Source: Undibacterium sp.
Lineage (GTDB): Bacteria; Pseudomonadota; Gammaproteobacteria; Burkholderiales; Burkholderiaceae
NCBI GenBank assembly: GCA_014376575.1
Contig: JACMRF010000069.1
Coordinates: forward strand, 1 to 64,000
Direction: 5' to 3'
Length of the DNA: 64,000 nt
Shown here: positions 11,399 to 22,556 of the stretch, one piece after another
Numbering within the stretch: position 1 is the stretch's first letter
Layout of the letters: every line of letters starts with the position of its first letter
Made by a program: the position numbers and the translations under genes
The notes under the pieces: generated by a model
What the model saw: the letters and a program-made list of their open reading frames with translations, nothing else
What the model was told of the DNA's origin: nothing
Database searches by the model: none

Positions 11399-12523
11399 AT
11401 GCGCGCCGTATTAGTAGGTGTAGACTTCGGCAAAGATGATTTTGCCGCGAGTCTCGACGAATTGTCGTTGCTATCGCTGTCTGCGGGTGCACTGCCAATT
11501 GTTTCAATTGTGTGCAAACGGTCAAGTCCTGATGCCGCACTTTTCGTTGGTGCGGGTAAGGCAGATGAAATAGCGTTTGCGGTTTCAGATGCTACTCTCG
11601 ATATCGCTATATTTAATCATGCCCTTTCGCCAGCGCAGCAGCGAAATCTTGAGCGACACCTAAAAGTGCGCGTCGTTGACAGAACTAGTCTAATACTCGA
11701 TATTTTTGCTCAGCGTGCGCATAGCCATGAGGGGAAAATTCAAGTTGAGCTTGCACAACTACAGCATTTGTCGACGCGCCTGATTCGCGGATGGACACAC
11801 TTGGAAAGACAAAAAGGCGGAATTGGTTTGCGAGGCCCAGGGGAAACTCAATTGGAAACCGACAGGCGTCTTCTCGGTGATCGCGTCAAGGCGCTAAAAT
11901 TTAAAATGGAAAAACTGCATAAGCAAAGGGAAACCCAGCGTCGGTCACGAGGGCGAAGTAAAACATTTTCGGTCTCGTTGGTTGGATATACTAACGCTGG
12001 TAAATCAACTCTGTTTAATACGTTGACTAAAGCGGGAGCTTATACTGCCGATCAGTTATTTGCGACGTTGGATACAACTTCACGAAGATTGTATTTGGGC
12101 GATGTTGGAAATATTGTGATTTCCGATACGGTTGGATTTATTCGTGAATTACCACATCAACTAGTTGATGCTTTTCGGGCCACACTGGAAGAAACCATTC
12201 ACGCTGATCTATTGTTGCATGTGGTAGATGCAAGTAGTCCAGTACGTTTGGACCAGATAAAAGAAGTTAATAAAGTTTTAAAAGAGATTGGCGCAGATCA
12301 AATTCCTCAATTATTAGTATGGAACAAAATCGACTTAGCACCACATCAGCCAAGTGTTGATTTGGATGAATGTGATAAAATCCAACGTGTTTTTTTAAGT
12401 GCTCGTACTGGAGCTGGTGTTGAATTATTGCGACAGGCAATTGCAGAGCGGGCAAGAACTGAAGCCTCCAAATTTAATCAACTTCCGCAAGCAACAGAGC
12501 GCAATGATGTGCGATTTGTTTAA
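11399..12523 (+). CDS. hflX: ribosome-splitting GTPase HflX
   Basis: GTPase that binds ribosomes and can split stalled 70S particles under stress. In the 374-residue protein the N-terminal HflX domain (about 1-190) contains the glycine-rich segment GGIGLRGPGETQLETDRR. The G domain has GYTNAGKSTLFN, DTVGFIRELP and NKID. It starts 39 bases after hfq and lies in the hfq-hflX-hflK-hflC cluster. The ATG start has only a weak purine-rich site upstream. No internal anomaly is seen. Confidence 0.96.
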   Translation: MRAVLVGVDFGKDDFAASLDELSLLSLSAGALPIVSIVCKRSSPDAALFVGAGKADEIAFAVSDATLDIAIFNHALSPAQQRNLERHLKVRVVDRTSLILDIFAQRAHSHEGKIQVELAQLQHLSTRLIRGWTHLERQKGGIGLRGPGETQLETDRRLLGDRVKALKFKMEKLHKQRETQRRSRGRSKTFSVSLVGYTNAGKSTLFNTLTKAGAYTADQLFATLDTTSRRLYLGDVGNIVISDTVGFIRELPHQLVDAFRATLEETIHADLLLHVVDASSPVRLDQIKEVNKVLKEIGADQIPQLLVWNKIDLAPHQPSVDLDECDKIQRVFLSARTGAGVELLRQAIAERARTEASKFNQLPQATERNDVRFV

Positions 12524-12567
12524 GCTTAATTTAAATCCTACTTACCTTTAAACTGGATAGCAAAAGA

Positions 12568-13848
12568 ATGCTTGCTTCACTTCGAAAAAAATTGGGTTTA
12601 ACTCTTTCATTGAACGACCCACAATGGGGACGAGGTTCTAAGAATAACAATGAAAACGGGAAAAAGCCCAATGATGGGCCACCGGATTTGGATCAGCTCT
12701 GGCGCGACTTTAATCAGCGTCTAAATCGCTTTTTTGGTCCAAAAGGAAGCGGCGATAGTGGAGGTGGATTTAATCCTGATGCGACCAGTGCTAAAATGGG
12801 GGCTGGGATTGTTATCGTAATCGTTGCTTTTATTTGGATGGCGAGCGGATTTTTTATTGTACAGGAAGGGCAAACTGGTGTTGTCACCACATTCGGCAAA
12901 TATGGAGGCAGTAATGATTTGGCAAAGCCGGGTTTTAATTGGCGATGGCCTTACCCAATACAAGCACATGAGATCGTCAATGTTTCTCAGGTACGTACAA
13001 TAGAAGTTGGTTATCGTTCTAATGTTAAAAATAAACAGCCTAAAGAGGCATTAATGTTGACCGACGATGAAAATATTATTGATATTCAGTTCGCGGTGCA
13101 GTTTAAATTGAATGATGCGGCGAAGTGGCTATATAACAATCGAGATCAAGAGGAAATGATTAGACAAGTTGCTGAAACTGCGATCCGCGAAGTTGTAGGT
13201 AAAAGCAAGATGGACTTTGTTTTGTATGAGGGACGCGAAAAGGTAGCATTTGATGTAAGTGCCTTAATGCAATTAATTTTGAAGAAATATGATGCCGGTG
13301 TGCATGTTACTAATGTGACCATGCAAGGTGTTCAGCCTCCTGAGCAAGTGCAAGCGGCATTTGATGACGCCGTAAAAGCAGGCCAGGACAAAGAGCGCCA
13401 AAAAAATGAAGGCCAAGCATACGCTAATGACGTCATTCCTAAGGCTCGTGGAGAGGCATCTCGCTTACTCCAAGAAGCTGAGGGTTATAAGTCAAGAGTC
13501 GTTGCAAACGCAGAGGGGAATGCATCTCGTTTCAAGCAAGTTTTGGTCGAGTATCAAAAAGCACCAGCAGTCACTCGAGACCGCATGTATATAGAAACGA
13601 TGCAGCAGATATTTTCAAATACTACAAAATTAATGATGGACGTGAAGAGCGGAAATAATATGATTTATTTACCTTTGGATAAGTTGATTTCTCAAACAGA
13701 TTCTTCAAATATGAAAATTCCTACTGCTCAACCACAAAATAGCACAGCCGCTTTGCCTTCGGAGCAGATTCCAACTGTTGAAATGAGATTCGGCAAAGAT
13801 GGTCGATCCCGTGACACACGAGACTCTCGTGACCGAGAGGTAAGATAA
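12568..13848 (+). CDS. hflK: FtsH protease modulator HflK
   Basis: SPFH/prohibitin-family membrane protein that with HflC forms the large periplasmic cage around the FtsH protease. The 426-residue product has a cytoplasmic glycine/asparagine-rich N-terminus, one membrane helix at about residues 77-97 (GIVIVIVAFIWMASGFFIV), the SPFH domain (about 98-280) and a long helical region with EASRLLQEAEGYKSRVV. The C-terminus is charged and repetitive in RDSRDR style. The TAA stop overlaps the hflC ATG by one base, indicating coupled translation. Confidence 0.96.
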   Translation: MLASLRKKLGLTLSLNDPQWGRGSKNNNENGKKPNDGPPDLDQLWRDFNQRLNRFFGPKGSGDSGGGFNPDATSAKMGAGIVIVIVAFIWMASGFFIVQEGQTGVVTTFGKYGGSNDLAKPGFNWRWPYPIQAHEIVNVSQVRTIEVGYRSNVKNKQPKEALMLTDDENIIDIQFAVQFKLNDAAKWLYNNRDQEEMIRQVAETAIREVVGKSKMDFVLYEGREKVAFDVSALMQLILKKYDAGVHVTNVTMQGVQPPEQVQAAFDDAVKAGQDKERQKNEGQAYANDVIPKARGEASRLLQEAEGYKSRVVANAEGNASRFKQVLVEYQKAPAVTRDRMYIETMQQIFSNTTKLMMDVKSGNNMIYLPLDKLISQTDSSNMKIPTAQPQNSTAALPSEQIPTVEMRFGKDGRSRDTRDSRDREVR

Positions 13849-14744
13849 TGAATAAATACATCACAGCAATGATCGCGTTGACGATTGCTTTACTAATTTT
13901 ATCTTCGACCATTTTTGTAGTAGATCAGAAGTCTCATGCAATCGTTTTTGCATTGGGTGAAGTGAAGTCAGTCATTAGCGAGCCAGGGCTGCACTTTAAG
14001 CTTCCACCTCCATTTCAAAATGTTTTATTTTTGGATAAGAGGATTTTAACGATCGATTCAGCGGAAGCAGATAGGTTTATTACTGCAGAGAAGAAAAATA
14101 TTCTGGTTGATACTTATGTTAAGTGGCATATAACAGAGCCAAAATTATATTATGTGAGTTTCAATGGAGATGAGGGGCGTGCCCGTGATCGTATGTCGCA
14201 GATTGTTAAAGCGGCATTGAATGATGAGATTACCAAACGTAGCGTACGTGATGTCATTTCTGGAGAGCGTGACAAAGTCATGCAAGCCATTCAAAAGAAA
14301 GTAACAGAAGAGGCAAAGCAAATCGGAGTTGAAATTGTCGATGTTAGATTAAAACGCGTTGACTATGTTGAGCAGATTAATAACTCTGTTTACGATCGAA
14401 TGAAATCAGAACGAAGCCGAGTAGCTAATGAACTGCGCTCTACAGGCTTTGCTGATTCAGAAAAAATTCGGGCTGACGCTGATAAGCAGCGCGTAGTAAT
14501 ACTTGCTGAAGCTTATCGTGAAGCAGAAGAAAATCGCGGTTCAGGTGATGCTGATGCATCGCAAATTTATTCGCAAGCTTTTGGACAAAATCCAGAATTT
14601 TATAAGTTTTACCGTAGCCTCGAAGCCTATCGATCAAGTTTTAAAACTAAAAGTGATATGCTAATTATTGATCCAAATTCTGAGTTCTTTAAATACTTTA
14701 AGGCGCCTGGAAATCCCAATTCTGGAATTGGCAAAACAAAGTAG
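13848..14744 (+). CDS. hflC: FtsH protease modulator HflC
   Basis: Partner of HflK in the HflKC complex. The 298-residue protein begins with a membrane anchor (about residues 5-24), followed by the SPFH domain with FVVDQKSHAIVFALGEVK and SEPGLHFKLPPPFQNV, then a charged helical stretch and the typical C-terminal QNPEFYKFYRSLEAYR. The ATG overlaps the hflK stop. A strong intrinsic terminator at 14766-14801 closes the hfq-hflXKC unit. Confidence 0.96.
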   Translation: MNKYITAMIALTIALLILSSTIFVVDQKSHAIVFALGEVKSVISEPGLHFKLPPPFQNVLFLDKRILTIDSAEADRFITAEKKNILVDTYVKWHITEPKLYYVSFNGDEGRARDRMSQIVKAALNDEITKRSVRDVISGERDKVMQAIQKKVTEEAKQIGVEIVDVRLKRVDYVEQINNSVYDRMKSERSRVANELRSTGFADSEKIRADADKQRVVILAEAYREAEENRGSGDADASQIYSQAFGQNPEFYKFYRSLEAYRSSFKTKSDMLIIDPNSEFFKYFKAPGNPNSGIGKTK

Positions 14745-14765
14745 TATTTAAGTAGGTTTAAGCTT

Positions 14766-14801
14766 AAAAAAACTGCAAATCATCTGAGTTGCAGTTTTTT
14801 T
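14766..14801 (+). terminator. intrinsic terminator after hflC
   Basis: A perfect 13-bp stem (14766-14778 with 14789-14801) carries a 10-base loop; the right arm ends in a run of seven T. The matching A-run on the left arm could also let it work on the opposite strand, but no gene converges here. Confidence 0.88.
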
Positions 14802-14872
14802 ATGTTCATATTGTTTTGAACAGCACCTTTGCTTTTTCAAATTTTTCTCAATAGTCCTTTTAATATCATCTT

Positions 14873-16024
14873 ATGCCGAATTGGCTTTTACCCGAAAATA
14901 TCGCTGATGTTCTGCCATCCGAGGCTCGCAAAATTGAAGAGTTGCGGCGTTTGTTGCTTGATAATTTTAGGCAATATGGCTATGAATTGATTATGCCTCC
15001 ATTGTTGGAATTTATTGAGTCGCTATTAACGGGTGCCGGCCAAGATATGGATTTACAAACCTTCAAATTGGTAGATCAAATTTCTGGCCGCACAATGGGC
15101 ATTCGGGCAGATATGACAACGCAAGTTGCGCGAATTGATGCTCATTTGTTAAATCGTTTATCTGTGACGCGACTTTGCTATGCTGGCAGCGTGCTTCATA
15201 CTCGACCTTTGGGGTTGCATGCCACTCGTGAGCCTATGCAAATCGGCGCGGAGATATATGGACATGCAGGGTTGGAAGCGGATGCTGAAATTCAAGAGCT
15301 TGTTCTGTCTTCGTTATCTATCGCAAATATTTCTCACGTGCGCTTAGATTTATGTCACGTTGGTGTTTTGCGCGCATTAATGGAGTTCGATCCAAAGGCG
15401 AAACAACATGAGGCTGATTTATTTACCCTGTTAGGGGCCAAAGATCTACCAGCGTTAGAGTTGCTTACTAAAGACTTTAATTCGGACGTTCGCAAGGCGT
15501 TACTGGATTTGCCAAGTCTTTATGGCGATGTTTCAGTGATCGAGCGCGCTCGAAACTTGTTGCCGAGTTTGAGTGGTATAGAATCGGCGCTTGACGAACT
15601 GGCGTATCTGGTCAAGTTGGCCGGAAATGCAAACGTCACGGTGGACCTAGCTGATTTTCGTGGATATCATTATCACAGTGGCGTTATGTTTAACGTGTTT
15701 GTGCCTGGTTTGCCAAATGCAGTTGCTCGCGGCGGTCGTTACGACCATGTTGGAGAGGCATTTGGTCGCGCACGCCCGGCTACCGGATTTTCGCTAGATC
15801 TTAGAGAATTAGCAAGACTTATGCCAACGGCTGAGCGAAAAAATGCAATTCTTGCTCCATGGAGTCAAGACCAAGCTTTGCGAATTAAAATTAGTGAGTT
15901 GCGTGTTGCTGGAGAGGTTGTTATTCAAAACTTACCTGGACACGAAAACGTACAGGACGAATTTGATTGTAATCGGGCAGTCATTTTTGAAGATGGACAT
16001 TGGATTCTTAAAAACGTAGGTTGA
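14873..16024 (+). CDS. hisZ: ATP phosphoribosyltransferase regulatory subunit HisZ
   Basis: HisRS-like paralogue without tRNA charging activity that forms a complex with short-form HisG, the first enzyme of histidine biosynthesis, and gives it histidine feedback control. The 383-residue protein has the class II core with a modified motif 2 ([12 protein letters not shown]) and a late motif [15 protein letters not shown]. It lacks the C-terminal anticodon-binding domain of HisS. hisZ just before purA is a standard betaproteobacterial arrangement, with only 3 bases separating the genes here. Confidence 0.94.
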   Translation: MPNWLLPENIADVLPSEARKIEELRRLLLDNFRQYGYELIMPPLLEFIESLLTGAGQDMDLQTFKLVDQISGRTMGIRADMTTQVARIDAHLLNRLSVTRLCYAGSVLHTRPLGLHATREPMQIGAEIYGHAGLEADAEIQELVLSSLSIANISHVRLDLCHVGVLRALMEFDPKAKQHEADLFTLLGAKDLPALELLTKDFNSDVRKALLDLPSLYGDVSVIERARNLLPSLSGIESALDELAYLVKLAGNANVTVDLADFRGYHYHSGVMFNVFVPGLPNAVARGGRYDHVGEAFGRARPATGFSLDLRELARLMPTAERKNAILAPWSQDQALRIKISELRVAGEVVIQNLPGHENVQDEFDCNRAVIFEDGHWILKNVG

Positions 16025-17341
<1,317 letters not shown>

Positions 17342-17362
17342 TCGGGAAGAGGAAGTTTAAAA

Positions 17363-17908
17363 ATGACCACGCCAGTTTCATCAGAAAACGACCTTTGGGT
17401 TTCATGGGAAAAATATCATCGGTCAATTGAGCAACTTGCATTTAAAGTACATGAGTCGGGATGGAAGTTCGATCAAGTTTTATGTCTCGCACGAGGCGGA
17501 CTTCGCCCCGGCGACATCTTTTCGCGAATTTTTGACGTTCCCTTAGCAATTTTATCTACAAGTTCATATCGTGAAGATTCTGGGACCGTCCAAGGTGCAT
17601 TAGATATAGGGAAGTATATTTCGATGACTAAAGGTGCGCTGCAGGGGCGCGTTCTAGTGGTGGATGATCTTGTGGATTCTGGTGTGACACTTGAGAAAGT
17701 ACTGTGTCATCTTCGGGAAAATTTTCCAGATGTGAGTGAAGTGAAGTCAGCGGTAATTTGGTGTAAGGCTTGTTCGTCGATCCAGCCAGATTTCTATTTG
17801 GATTTTTTGGCTACTAATCCTTGGATTCATCAGCCATTCGAGGAGTACGACAGTATTCGGCCTCATCAATTGAGTGCCTGGTTAAAAAAAGGTGAGTTTA
17901 CTCAATAA
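17363..17908 (+). CDS. purine-type phosphoribosyltransferase
   Basis: Type I phosphoribosyltransferase of 181 residues. The PRPP-binding signature VLVVDDLVDSGVT is at about 97-109. LARGGLRPGD (about 42-51) forms the phosphate loop, and SSYRED fits the flexible-loop region. Members next to purA in betaproteobacteria are annotated as hypoxanthine/xanthine-type phosphoribosyltransferases. The substrate cannot be read from sequence, so no symbol is given. It probably belongs to the hisZ-purA transcription unit, which ends at the terminator 17913-17946. Confidence 0.88.
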   Translation: MTTPVSSENDLWVSWEKYHRSIEQLAFKVHESGWKFDQVLCLARGGLRPGDIFSRIFDVPLAILSTSSYREDSGTVQGALDIGKYISMTKGALQGRVLVVDDLVDSGVTLEKVLCHLRENFPDVSEVKSAVIWCKACSSIQPDFYLDFLATNPWIHQPFEEYDSIRPHQLSAWLKKGEFTQ

Positions 17909-17912
17909 TTTT

Positions 17913-17946
17913 AAGTGGAAGTGAAGTTATTTACTTCCACTTTTTT
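17913..17946 (+). terminator. intrinsic terminator after the phosphoribosyltransferase gene
   Basis: A perfect 10-bp stem aagtggaagt/acttccactt (17913-17922, 17933-17942) has a 10-base loop and ends in a run of six T (17941-17946), just after the stop codon. Confidence 0.88.
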
Positions 17947-18021
17947 GATGAATACATTGCTTAGTTGGTTAGTGTTTTGCCAATAAAATAGCATTTGCTT
18001 TATCGGTGAATGGTCAATTGA

Positions 18022-18056
18022 AACAAAAATGCCTCATTGAAGAATCAATGAGGCAT
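18022..18056 (-). terminator. intrinsic terminator of tRNA-Leu
   Basis: A perfect 12-bp stem (18029-18040 with 18045-18056) has a 4-base loop. On the minus strand it is followed by a T-rich tract (the complement of 18022-18028). It lies 10 bases past the 3' end of the tRNA. Confidence 0.85.
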
Positions 18057-18065
18057 TGTATTGTG

Positions 18066-18150
18066 TGGTGCCCACGGAGGGACTCGAACCCCCACACCCG
18101 AAGGCACATGGACCTGAACCATGCGCGTCTACCAATTCCGCCACGTGGGC
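18066..18150 (-). tRNA. tRNA-Leu, anticodon CAG
   Basis: An 85-base class II tRNA with an encoded CCA end (complement of 18066-18068). The acceptor stem GCCCACG pairs with CGTGGGC. The D arm contains AATTGGTAGACGC. The anticodon stem CATGG/CCATG encloses the 7-base loop TTCAGGT, giving anticodon CAG, which reads CTG leucine codons. A long variable arm (TGCCTTCGGGTG) and a T arm with TTCGAGT follow. It is a single-gene unit with a near-perfect promoter upstream and a terminator downstream, oriented against its neighbours. Confidence 0.97.
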
Positions 18151-18163
18151 AACGAAGGTGCAA

Positions 18164-18191
18164 ATTATAAAGTATTCGCGGGCAATGTCAA
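18164..18191 (-). promoter_or_regulatory. consensus sigma-70 promoter of tRNA-Leu
   Basis: On the minus strand TTGACA (complement of 18186-18191) and TATAAT (complement of 18164-18169) are separated by 16 bases, with the tRNA 5' end 13 bases beyond the -10 box. Both hexamers match the consensus fully, as expected for a highly expressed stable RNA. Confidence 0.85.
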
Positions 18192-18322
18192 TATATAGTC
18201 GACTCCAAGGTCATTAAAAGTGGTTGGAGTGTTAGGTGTTTTCCTTGTGCTCCGGTAAACTAAGGGCAATTGATGTACAGATTTAGACAGGTAGTATTTA
18301 CAATAGAAAAGATGCTGAACTT

Positions 18323-20800
18323 TTGAATAATCATTCCTATCCCATTCCGAGCCGCGAGGAAATTCTCGGCATCCTACGTACTTCCAAAGTCAAACAGACA
18401 GTGAAAACTATTGCTGGCAGACTAGGCGTAAAACCTGAGGAGCTTGAGGGTATGGTGCGACGAATTGCTGCGATGGAGCGTGATGGCCAACTTAAACAAG
18501 ATAAATTGGGGACTTACACGCTTGCCAATCAGGATAATTTTATTTCGGGACGTGTTAGTAGTCACCGTGATGGCTATGGCTTCTTGACCCCAGATGATGG
18601 TAGTGAAGATTTATATTTACCAGAGCGCGAAATGCAACGCGTTCTGCACGGCGATCGTGTTACTGCACGGGGCGTGGGTACTGACCGACGCGGACGGTTA
18701 GAGGGGGGCATTGTAGAAATTCTTGAGAGAGCCAATACCCATATAATAGGGCGCTTATTAAATGAGAATGGCGTCTGGATCATTGCTCCCGAAGATAATC
18801 GATTTAACCAAGATATTTTGTTGGCGGGCTCTCCTGGAAAGGCGAAGTCTGGTCAGGTTGTTAGTGTAGTTCTAACTGAGCAGCCAACCAAATACACGCA
18901 AGCTGTAGGGAAAATTGTCGAGATATTAGGGGACATAGATGACCCTGGTATGGAAATTGAAATAGCTGTGCGAAAATTTGGCGTTCCTCATGAATTTTCT
19001 GAGTCTGCAAAAAAAGCTGCTGCCAAATTACCAGCAGAAATTCGTGATGCTGATTTAGATGAGCGCGTAGATTTGCGTGATATTCCGATGGTAACTATCG
19101 ATGGAGAAGACGCGCGTGATTTTGATGATGCGGTTTATTGTGAGCCAGTAAAAATTGGTCGGAGCAATGGTTATCGCCTTATAGTTGCCATAGCCGATGT
19201 CAGTCATTATGTAAAGCCAAACGATGCGCTCGATGCTGATGCATTGTTGCGCAGTACTTCAGTGTATTTCCCGCGCCGTGTTATTCCAATGTTGCCGGAA
19301 AAATTGTCAAATGGCCTGTGTTCGTTGAATCCTGATGTTGATCGATTAACACTGGTATGCGATCTCGTCATTACGCAACAGGGCGATGTCACTGCCTATC
19401 AATTTTACCCTGCAGTTATTCATTCAGCCGCACGCTTTACTTACACTGAAGTGGCGGCGATTTTGGGTAATACTAAGGGGCCCGAAGCGAGCAAACGAAT
19501 TACCTTAGTTCCTCATTTGTTACATTTACATGAGTGTTTTCATGCGCTTTTAAAAGCGCGTCATGTCCGAGGTGCTATTGATTTTGAAACTACTGAAACT
19601 TACATTGTCTGTAACGCAGCAGGAAAAATAGAAAAAATTCTACCTCGAACACGCAATGACGCGCATAAGTTGATTGAAGAATGTATGTTGGCAGCCAATG
19701 TTTGTGCTGCAGACTTATTGGCGCAATATAAGCATTCCGGTGTATTTCGGATACACGCCGGACCAACCAAGGAAAAATTAACTCAGGTGAGAAATTTCCT
19801 AAAACAAGTTGGTTTGCAACTCTCTGGAGGAAATACACCGTCGGCATCCGATTATGCAGAATTAATGAATAAAATTAAGGGGCGTCCCGATGCTCCATTA
19901 CTGCAAACTATGCTGCTACGTTCTATGCAGCAAGCCGTATACAGCCCTGATAATATAGGGCATTTTGGCTTGTCCTATGATGCTTATGCGCACTTCACAA
20001 GCCCAATTCGTCGATATCCCGATCTCCTGACTCATCGTGCAATCAAGGCGATCTTGCAAGGAAAGAAATACGAACCAAAAGGTATCGATACCAGTGTGTT
20101 AAATACGACAGTCTCTAATGCTGCACGCAAACAGCAAATAATAGATAAGGCTGAAGGTAAGAAGAAATTAGAAAAAGATCTGACGATTTGGGATGCCTTA
20201 GGCATACATTGTTCTGCCAATGAACGACGCGCCGATGAGGCATCTCGTGATGTTGAAGCATGGTTGAAATGTTACTTCATTAAAAATAAACTGGGCGAAG
20301 AATTCACTGGCACGATTTCGGCAGTGACGCAATTTGGTATTTTTGTTCAACTCGACGATATTTATATTGAGGGTTTAGTGCATATCACTGAGCTTGGTTC
20401 TGATTATTTTCAGTTTGATGACGCTAGGCATGAGTTGCGAGGCGAGCGAACTGGCAAACGATATCAATTGACTAATCGGGTAAGAGTTCAAGTCAGTCGC
20501 GTGGATCTTGATGCGAGAAAAATCGATTTGACGATTGTTCAAACACCATCAGTACGCGATGGTCAAGTGATCGATCGTGAGTATCCCGCCGGCGTTAATA
20601 GAACAAATGAAAAGAGTGGTGTCGTTAGAAAATTACCGACTAAGGTGATCAAAGGTGCTGCGAAGTCAACCTCGCAAAGAGTAGTAAAAGACGAAGTTGT
20701 TTCTGTACCGGCTAAATCACGTTCTGCAAAAACAGAAAGTTCTACCTTGAGAATTGAGCGAACGTCAAGAGCCCCCCGATCCGGTAAGAAAAAGCGTTAA
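18323..20800 (+). CDS. rnr: ribonuclease R
   Basis: Processive 3'-5' exoribonuclease of the RNB family that degrades structured RNA. The 825-residue protein has an N-terminal helix-turn-helix region (PSREEILGILRTSKVKQT), cold-shock domains (SGRVSSHRDGYGFLTPDD), the RNB catalytic core with TIDGEDARDFDDAV and its aspartates, and an S1 domain near EFTGTISAVTQFGIFVQL. A basic tail ends in SGKKKR. The start is a TTG giving MNNHSYPIPS, which fits relatives; an ATG at 18312 is in another frame and stops after four codons. The ribosome site is weak (AGAAAAG), so initiation may be inefficient. Confidence 0.95.
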   Translation: MNNHSYPIPSREEILGILRTSKVKQTVKTIAGRLGVKPEELEGMVRRIAAMERDGQLKQDKLGTYTLANQDNFISGRVSSHRDGYGFLTPDDGSEDLYLPEREMQRVLHGDRVTARGVGTDRRGRLEGGIVEILERANTHIIGRLLNENGVWIIAPEDNRFNQDILLAGSPGKAKSGQVVSVVLTEQPTKYTQAVGKIVEILGDIDDPGMEIEIAVRKFGVPHEFSESAKKAAAKLPAEIRDADLDERVDLRDIPMVTIDGEDARDFDDAVYCEPVKIGRSNGYRLIVAIADVSHYVKPNDALDADALLRSTSVYFPRRVIPMLPEKLSNGLCSLNPDVDRLTLVCDLVITQQGDVTAYQFYPAVIHSAARFTYTEVAAILGNTKGPEASKRITLVPHLLHLHECFHALLKARHVRGAIDFETTETYIVCNAAGKIEKILPRTRNDAHKLIEECMLAANVCAADLLAQYKHSGVFRIHAGPTKEKLTQVRNFLKQVGLQLSGGNTPSASDYAELMNKIKGRPDAPLLQTMLLRSMQQAVYSPDNIGHFGLSYDAYAHFTSPIRRYPDLLTHRAIKAILQGKKYEPKGIDTSVLNTTVSNAARKQQIIDKAEGKKKLEKDLTIWDALGIHCSANERRADEASRDVEAWLKCYFIKNKLGEEFTGTISAVTQFGIFVQLDDIYIEGLVHITELGSDYFQFDDARHELRGERTGKRYQLTNRVRVQVSRVDLDARKIDLTIVQTPSVRDGQVIDREYPAGVNRTNEKSGVVRKLPTKVIKGAAKSTSQRVVKDEVVSVPAKSRSAKTESSTLRIERTSRAPRSGKKKR

Positions 20801-20853
20801 TAATTACGTTTGTAATCAATGGAATATAGTTAAGAGTAAATTGAAAAGTAAAA

Positions 20854-21594
20854 ATGAAAAGTAAAATGATATTCGGCTTTCATGCCGTGATCTCACGTCT
20901 TCGCCATGAGGCGTCCTCTGTAGAGGAGATATATGTGGATAGTGGGCGCTCCGATCGGCGAATGCAGGATCTGATTCAGGCAGCGAAGTCAGCTGGTGTT
21001 CGTGTTATACCCACGGATGATCAGCGCTTATCAAATATCGTTGGGACACGTCGCCATCAAGGCGTTGTAGCAAAAGCGGGAGAGTTGTCGTTAGCGCGCA
21101 ATCTTGATGAGTTACTCGATGCAATAGAAGGCCCGCCATTATTGCTGGTGCTTGATGGCATTACGGATCCACATAATTTAGGTGCCTGTCTTCGCGTAGC
21201 AGATGGTGTTGGTGCGCATGCTGTAATTGCGCCTAAGGATAGGGCGGTTGGATTGAATGCTACTGCAGCAAAAGTAGCCAGTGGTGCAGCTGAAACCGTT
21301 CCCTACATCACAGTAACTAATCTGGCCCGCACTCTAAGGGAGCTGAAGGATCGCGACATCATGTTGGTCGGTACGACAGATGATGTTGAAAAAAATATTT
21401 ATGGCGTTGATCTTAGCTGCGGTGTCGCAATTATCATGGGCTCTGAAGGTGAGGGAATGCGCAGGTTAACTAAGGAAACCTGCGATGTGCTGGTTCAGAT
21501 ACCGATGTTTGGATCCGTCGAAAGTCTTAACGTATCAGTGGCTTCTGGCGTTTGTCTTTATGAAGCACGCAGACAGCGCTTGGCTCTCGGATAA
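20854..21594 (+). CDS. rlmB: 23S rRNA 2'-O-methyltransferase RlmB (G2251)
   Basis: SPOUT-family enzyme that methylates the ribose of G2251 in the P-loop of 23S rRNA. The 246-residue protein begins with the substrate-binding domain ([14 protein letters not shown]). The knotted SPOUT motifs are [31 protein letters not shown] and [20 protein letters not shown]. The pairing with rnr is conserved in proteobacteria. A terminator follows at 21618-21645. Confidence 0.95.
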   Translation: MKSKMIFGFHAVISRLRHEASSVEEIYVDSGRSDRRMQDLIQAAKSAGVRVIPTDDQRLSNIVGTRRHQGVVAKAGELSLARNLDELLDAIEGPPLLLVLDGITDPHNLGACLRVADGVGAHAVIAPKDRAVGLNATAAKVASGAAETVPYITVTNLARTLRELKDRDIMLVGTTDDVEKNIYGVDLSCGVAIIMGSEGEGMRRLTKETCDVLVQIPMFGSVESLNVSVASGVCLYEARRQRLALG

Positions 21595-21617
21595 CATTCT
21601 CTTCGGCATCTTGGTGG

Positions 21618-21645
21618 AACTTGCTCCTATTGGAGCAAGTTTTTT
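21618..21645 (+). terminator. intrinsic terminator after rlmB
   Basis: A perfect 10-bp stem aacttgctcc/ggagcaagtt (21618-21627, 21632-21641) with a 4-base loop is followed by further T residues. It separates rnr-rlmB from cysE. Confidence 0.85.
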
Positions 21646-21694
21646 GTATTCGCGCTAAGATGCCTGTCCTTTTGCTATTTCTTCGGTTCCTTTC

Positions 21695-22444
21695 ATGTTT
21701 AAGCATTTACGCGAAGATATTTCCAGCATTATTCAACGAGATCCTGCCGCTCGAAATGCATGGGAGGTCATTACTTGCTACCCCGGATTCCAAGCTATTC
21801 TCATGCATCGTTGGGCTAAGTGGTGCTGGATACGCGGTTTAAAGTGGTTGGGGCGGTTTATTTCCTACCTAGCTCGCATACTTACTGGAATAGAAATTCA
21901 TCCTGGTGCAACTATCGGACGTCGAGTTTTCATTGATCACGGATTTGGTGTTGTTATTGGAGAAACGGCGGATGTCGGCGATGATTGTACGATTTATCAA
22001 GGTGTCACTTTGGGTGGTACGTCCTTATCAGAAGGAACCAAGCGTCATCCAACGCTTGAATCGGGCGTTATCGTTGGAGCGGGAGCAAAAGTACTTGGTT
22101 CTTTCACGATAGGGGCTGGTGCAAAAATCGGTTCTAACTCTGTCGTAGTGAAGTCTGTTCCAGCTGGTGCAACAGCGGTTGGAAATCCCGCGCATGTGAT
22201 AAAAAAAGAGATGGCGCAGCGCGTGGAGACCGATTCAACACAACTTTTTAGCGCGTATGGTGTGACTGCAAATGGTGATGATCCAGTGTCTAAAGTATTG
22301 CGTAAATTGATTGACCATGCGGTATCTCAGCAAGAGCAAATTGAAAAATTAACTGTCGCACTTTCTGGGGCCGGCATCGTTTGTGAGAAACAGGCGGATG
22401 CAAATAAACTTAATTCAGCGCAGATTAATAGCTTGGTAGATTAA
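21695..22444 (+). CDS. cysE: serine O-acetyltransferase
   Basis: Transfers acetyl from acetyl-CoA to serine in the first step of cysteine synthesis. The 249-residue protein has the N-terminal helical part ([20 protein letters not shown]) and a left-handed beta-helix of hexapeptide repeats, with [19 protein letters not shown] and [19 protein letters not shown]. The repeats are followed by GNPAHVIKK and a long extra C-terminal tail (about residues 180-249) longer than the short NifP/SrpH-like type. It is monocistronic and converges with lpxH. Confidence 0.94.
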   Translation: MFKHLREDISSIIQRDPAARNAWEVITCYPGFQAILMHRWAKWCWIRGLKWLGRFISYLARILTGIEIHPGATIGRRVFIDHGFGVVIGETADVGDDCTIYQGVTLGGTSLSEGTKRHPTLESGVIVGAGAKVLGSFTIGAGAKIGSNSVVVKSVPAGATAVGNPAHVIKKEMAQRVETDSTQLFSAYGVTANGDDPVSKVLRKLIDHAVSQQEQIEKLTVALSGAGIVCEKQADANKLNSAQINSLVD

Positions 22445-22556
22445 GTTGTTTGTAGATTAGTAAAGCATATACTCCCACAATTTTTTGTTAAATATGTCTG
22501 TATCCGCTCGATAGTATTGCGTATAAGAAAAATACACGGGGGAGTATCAGTAATCT

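Noticed and set aside
22469..22547. Inverted repeat atactccc/gggagtat between cysE and lpxH
   Set aside because: The arms are only 8 bases and 63 bases apart, without a T-tract; too weak to call a terminator.
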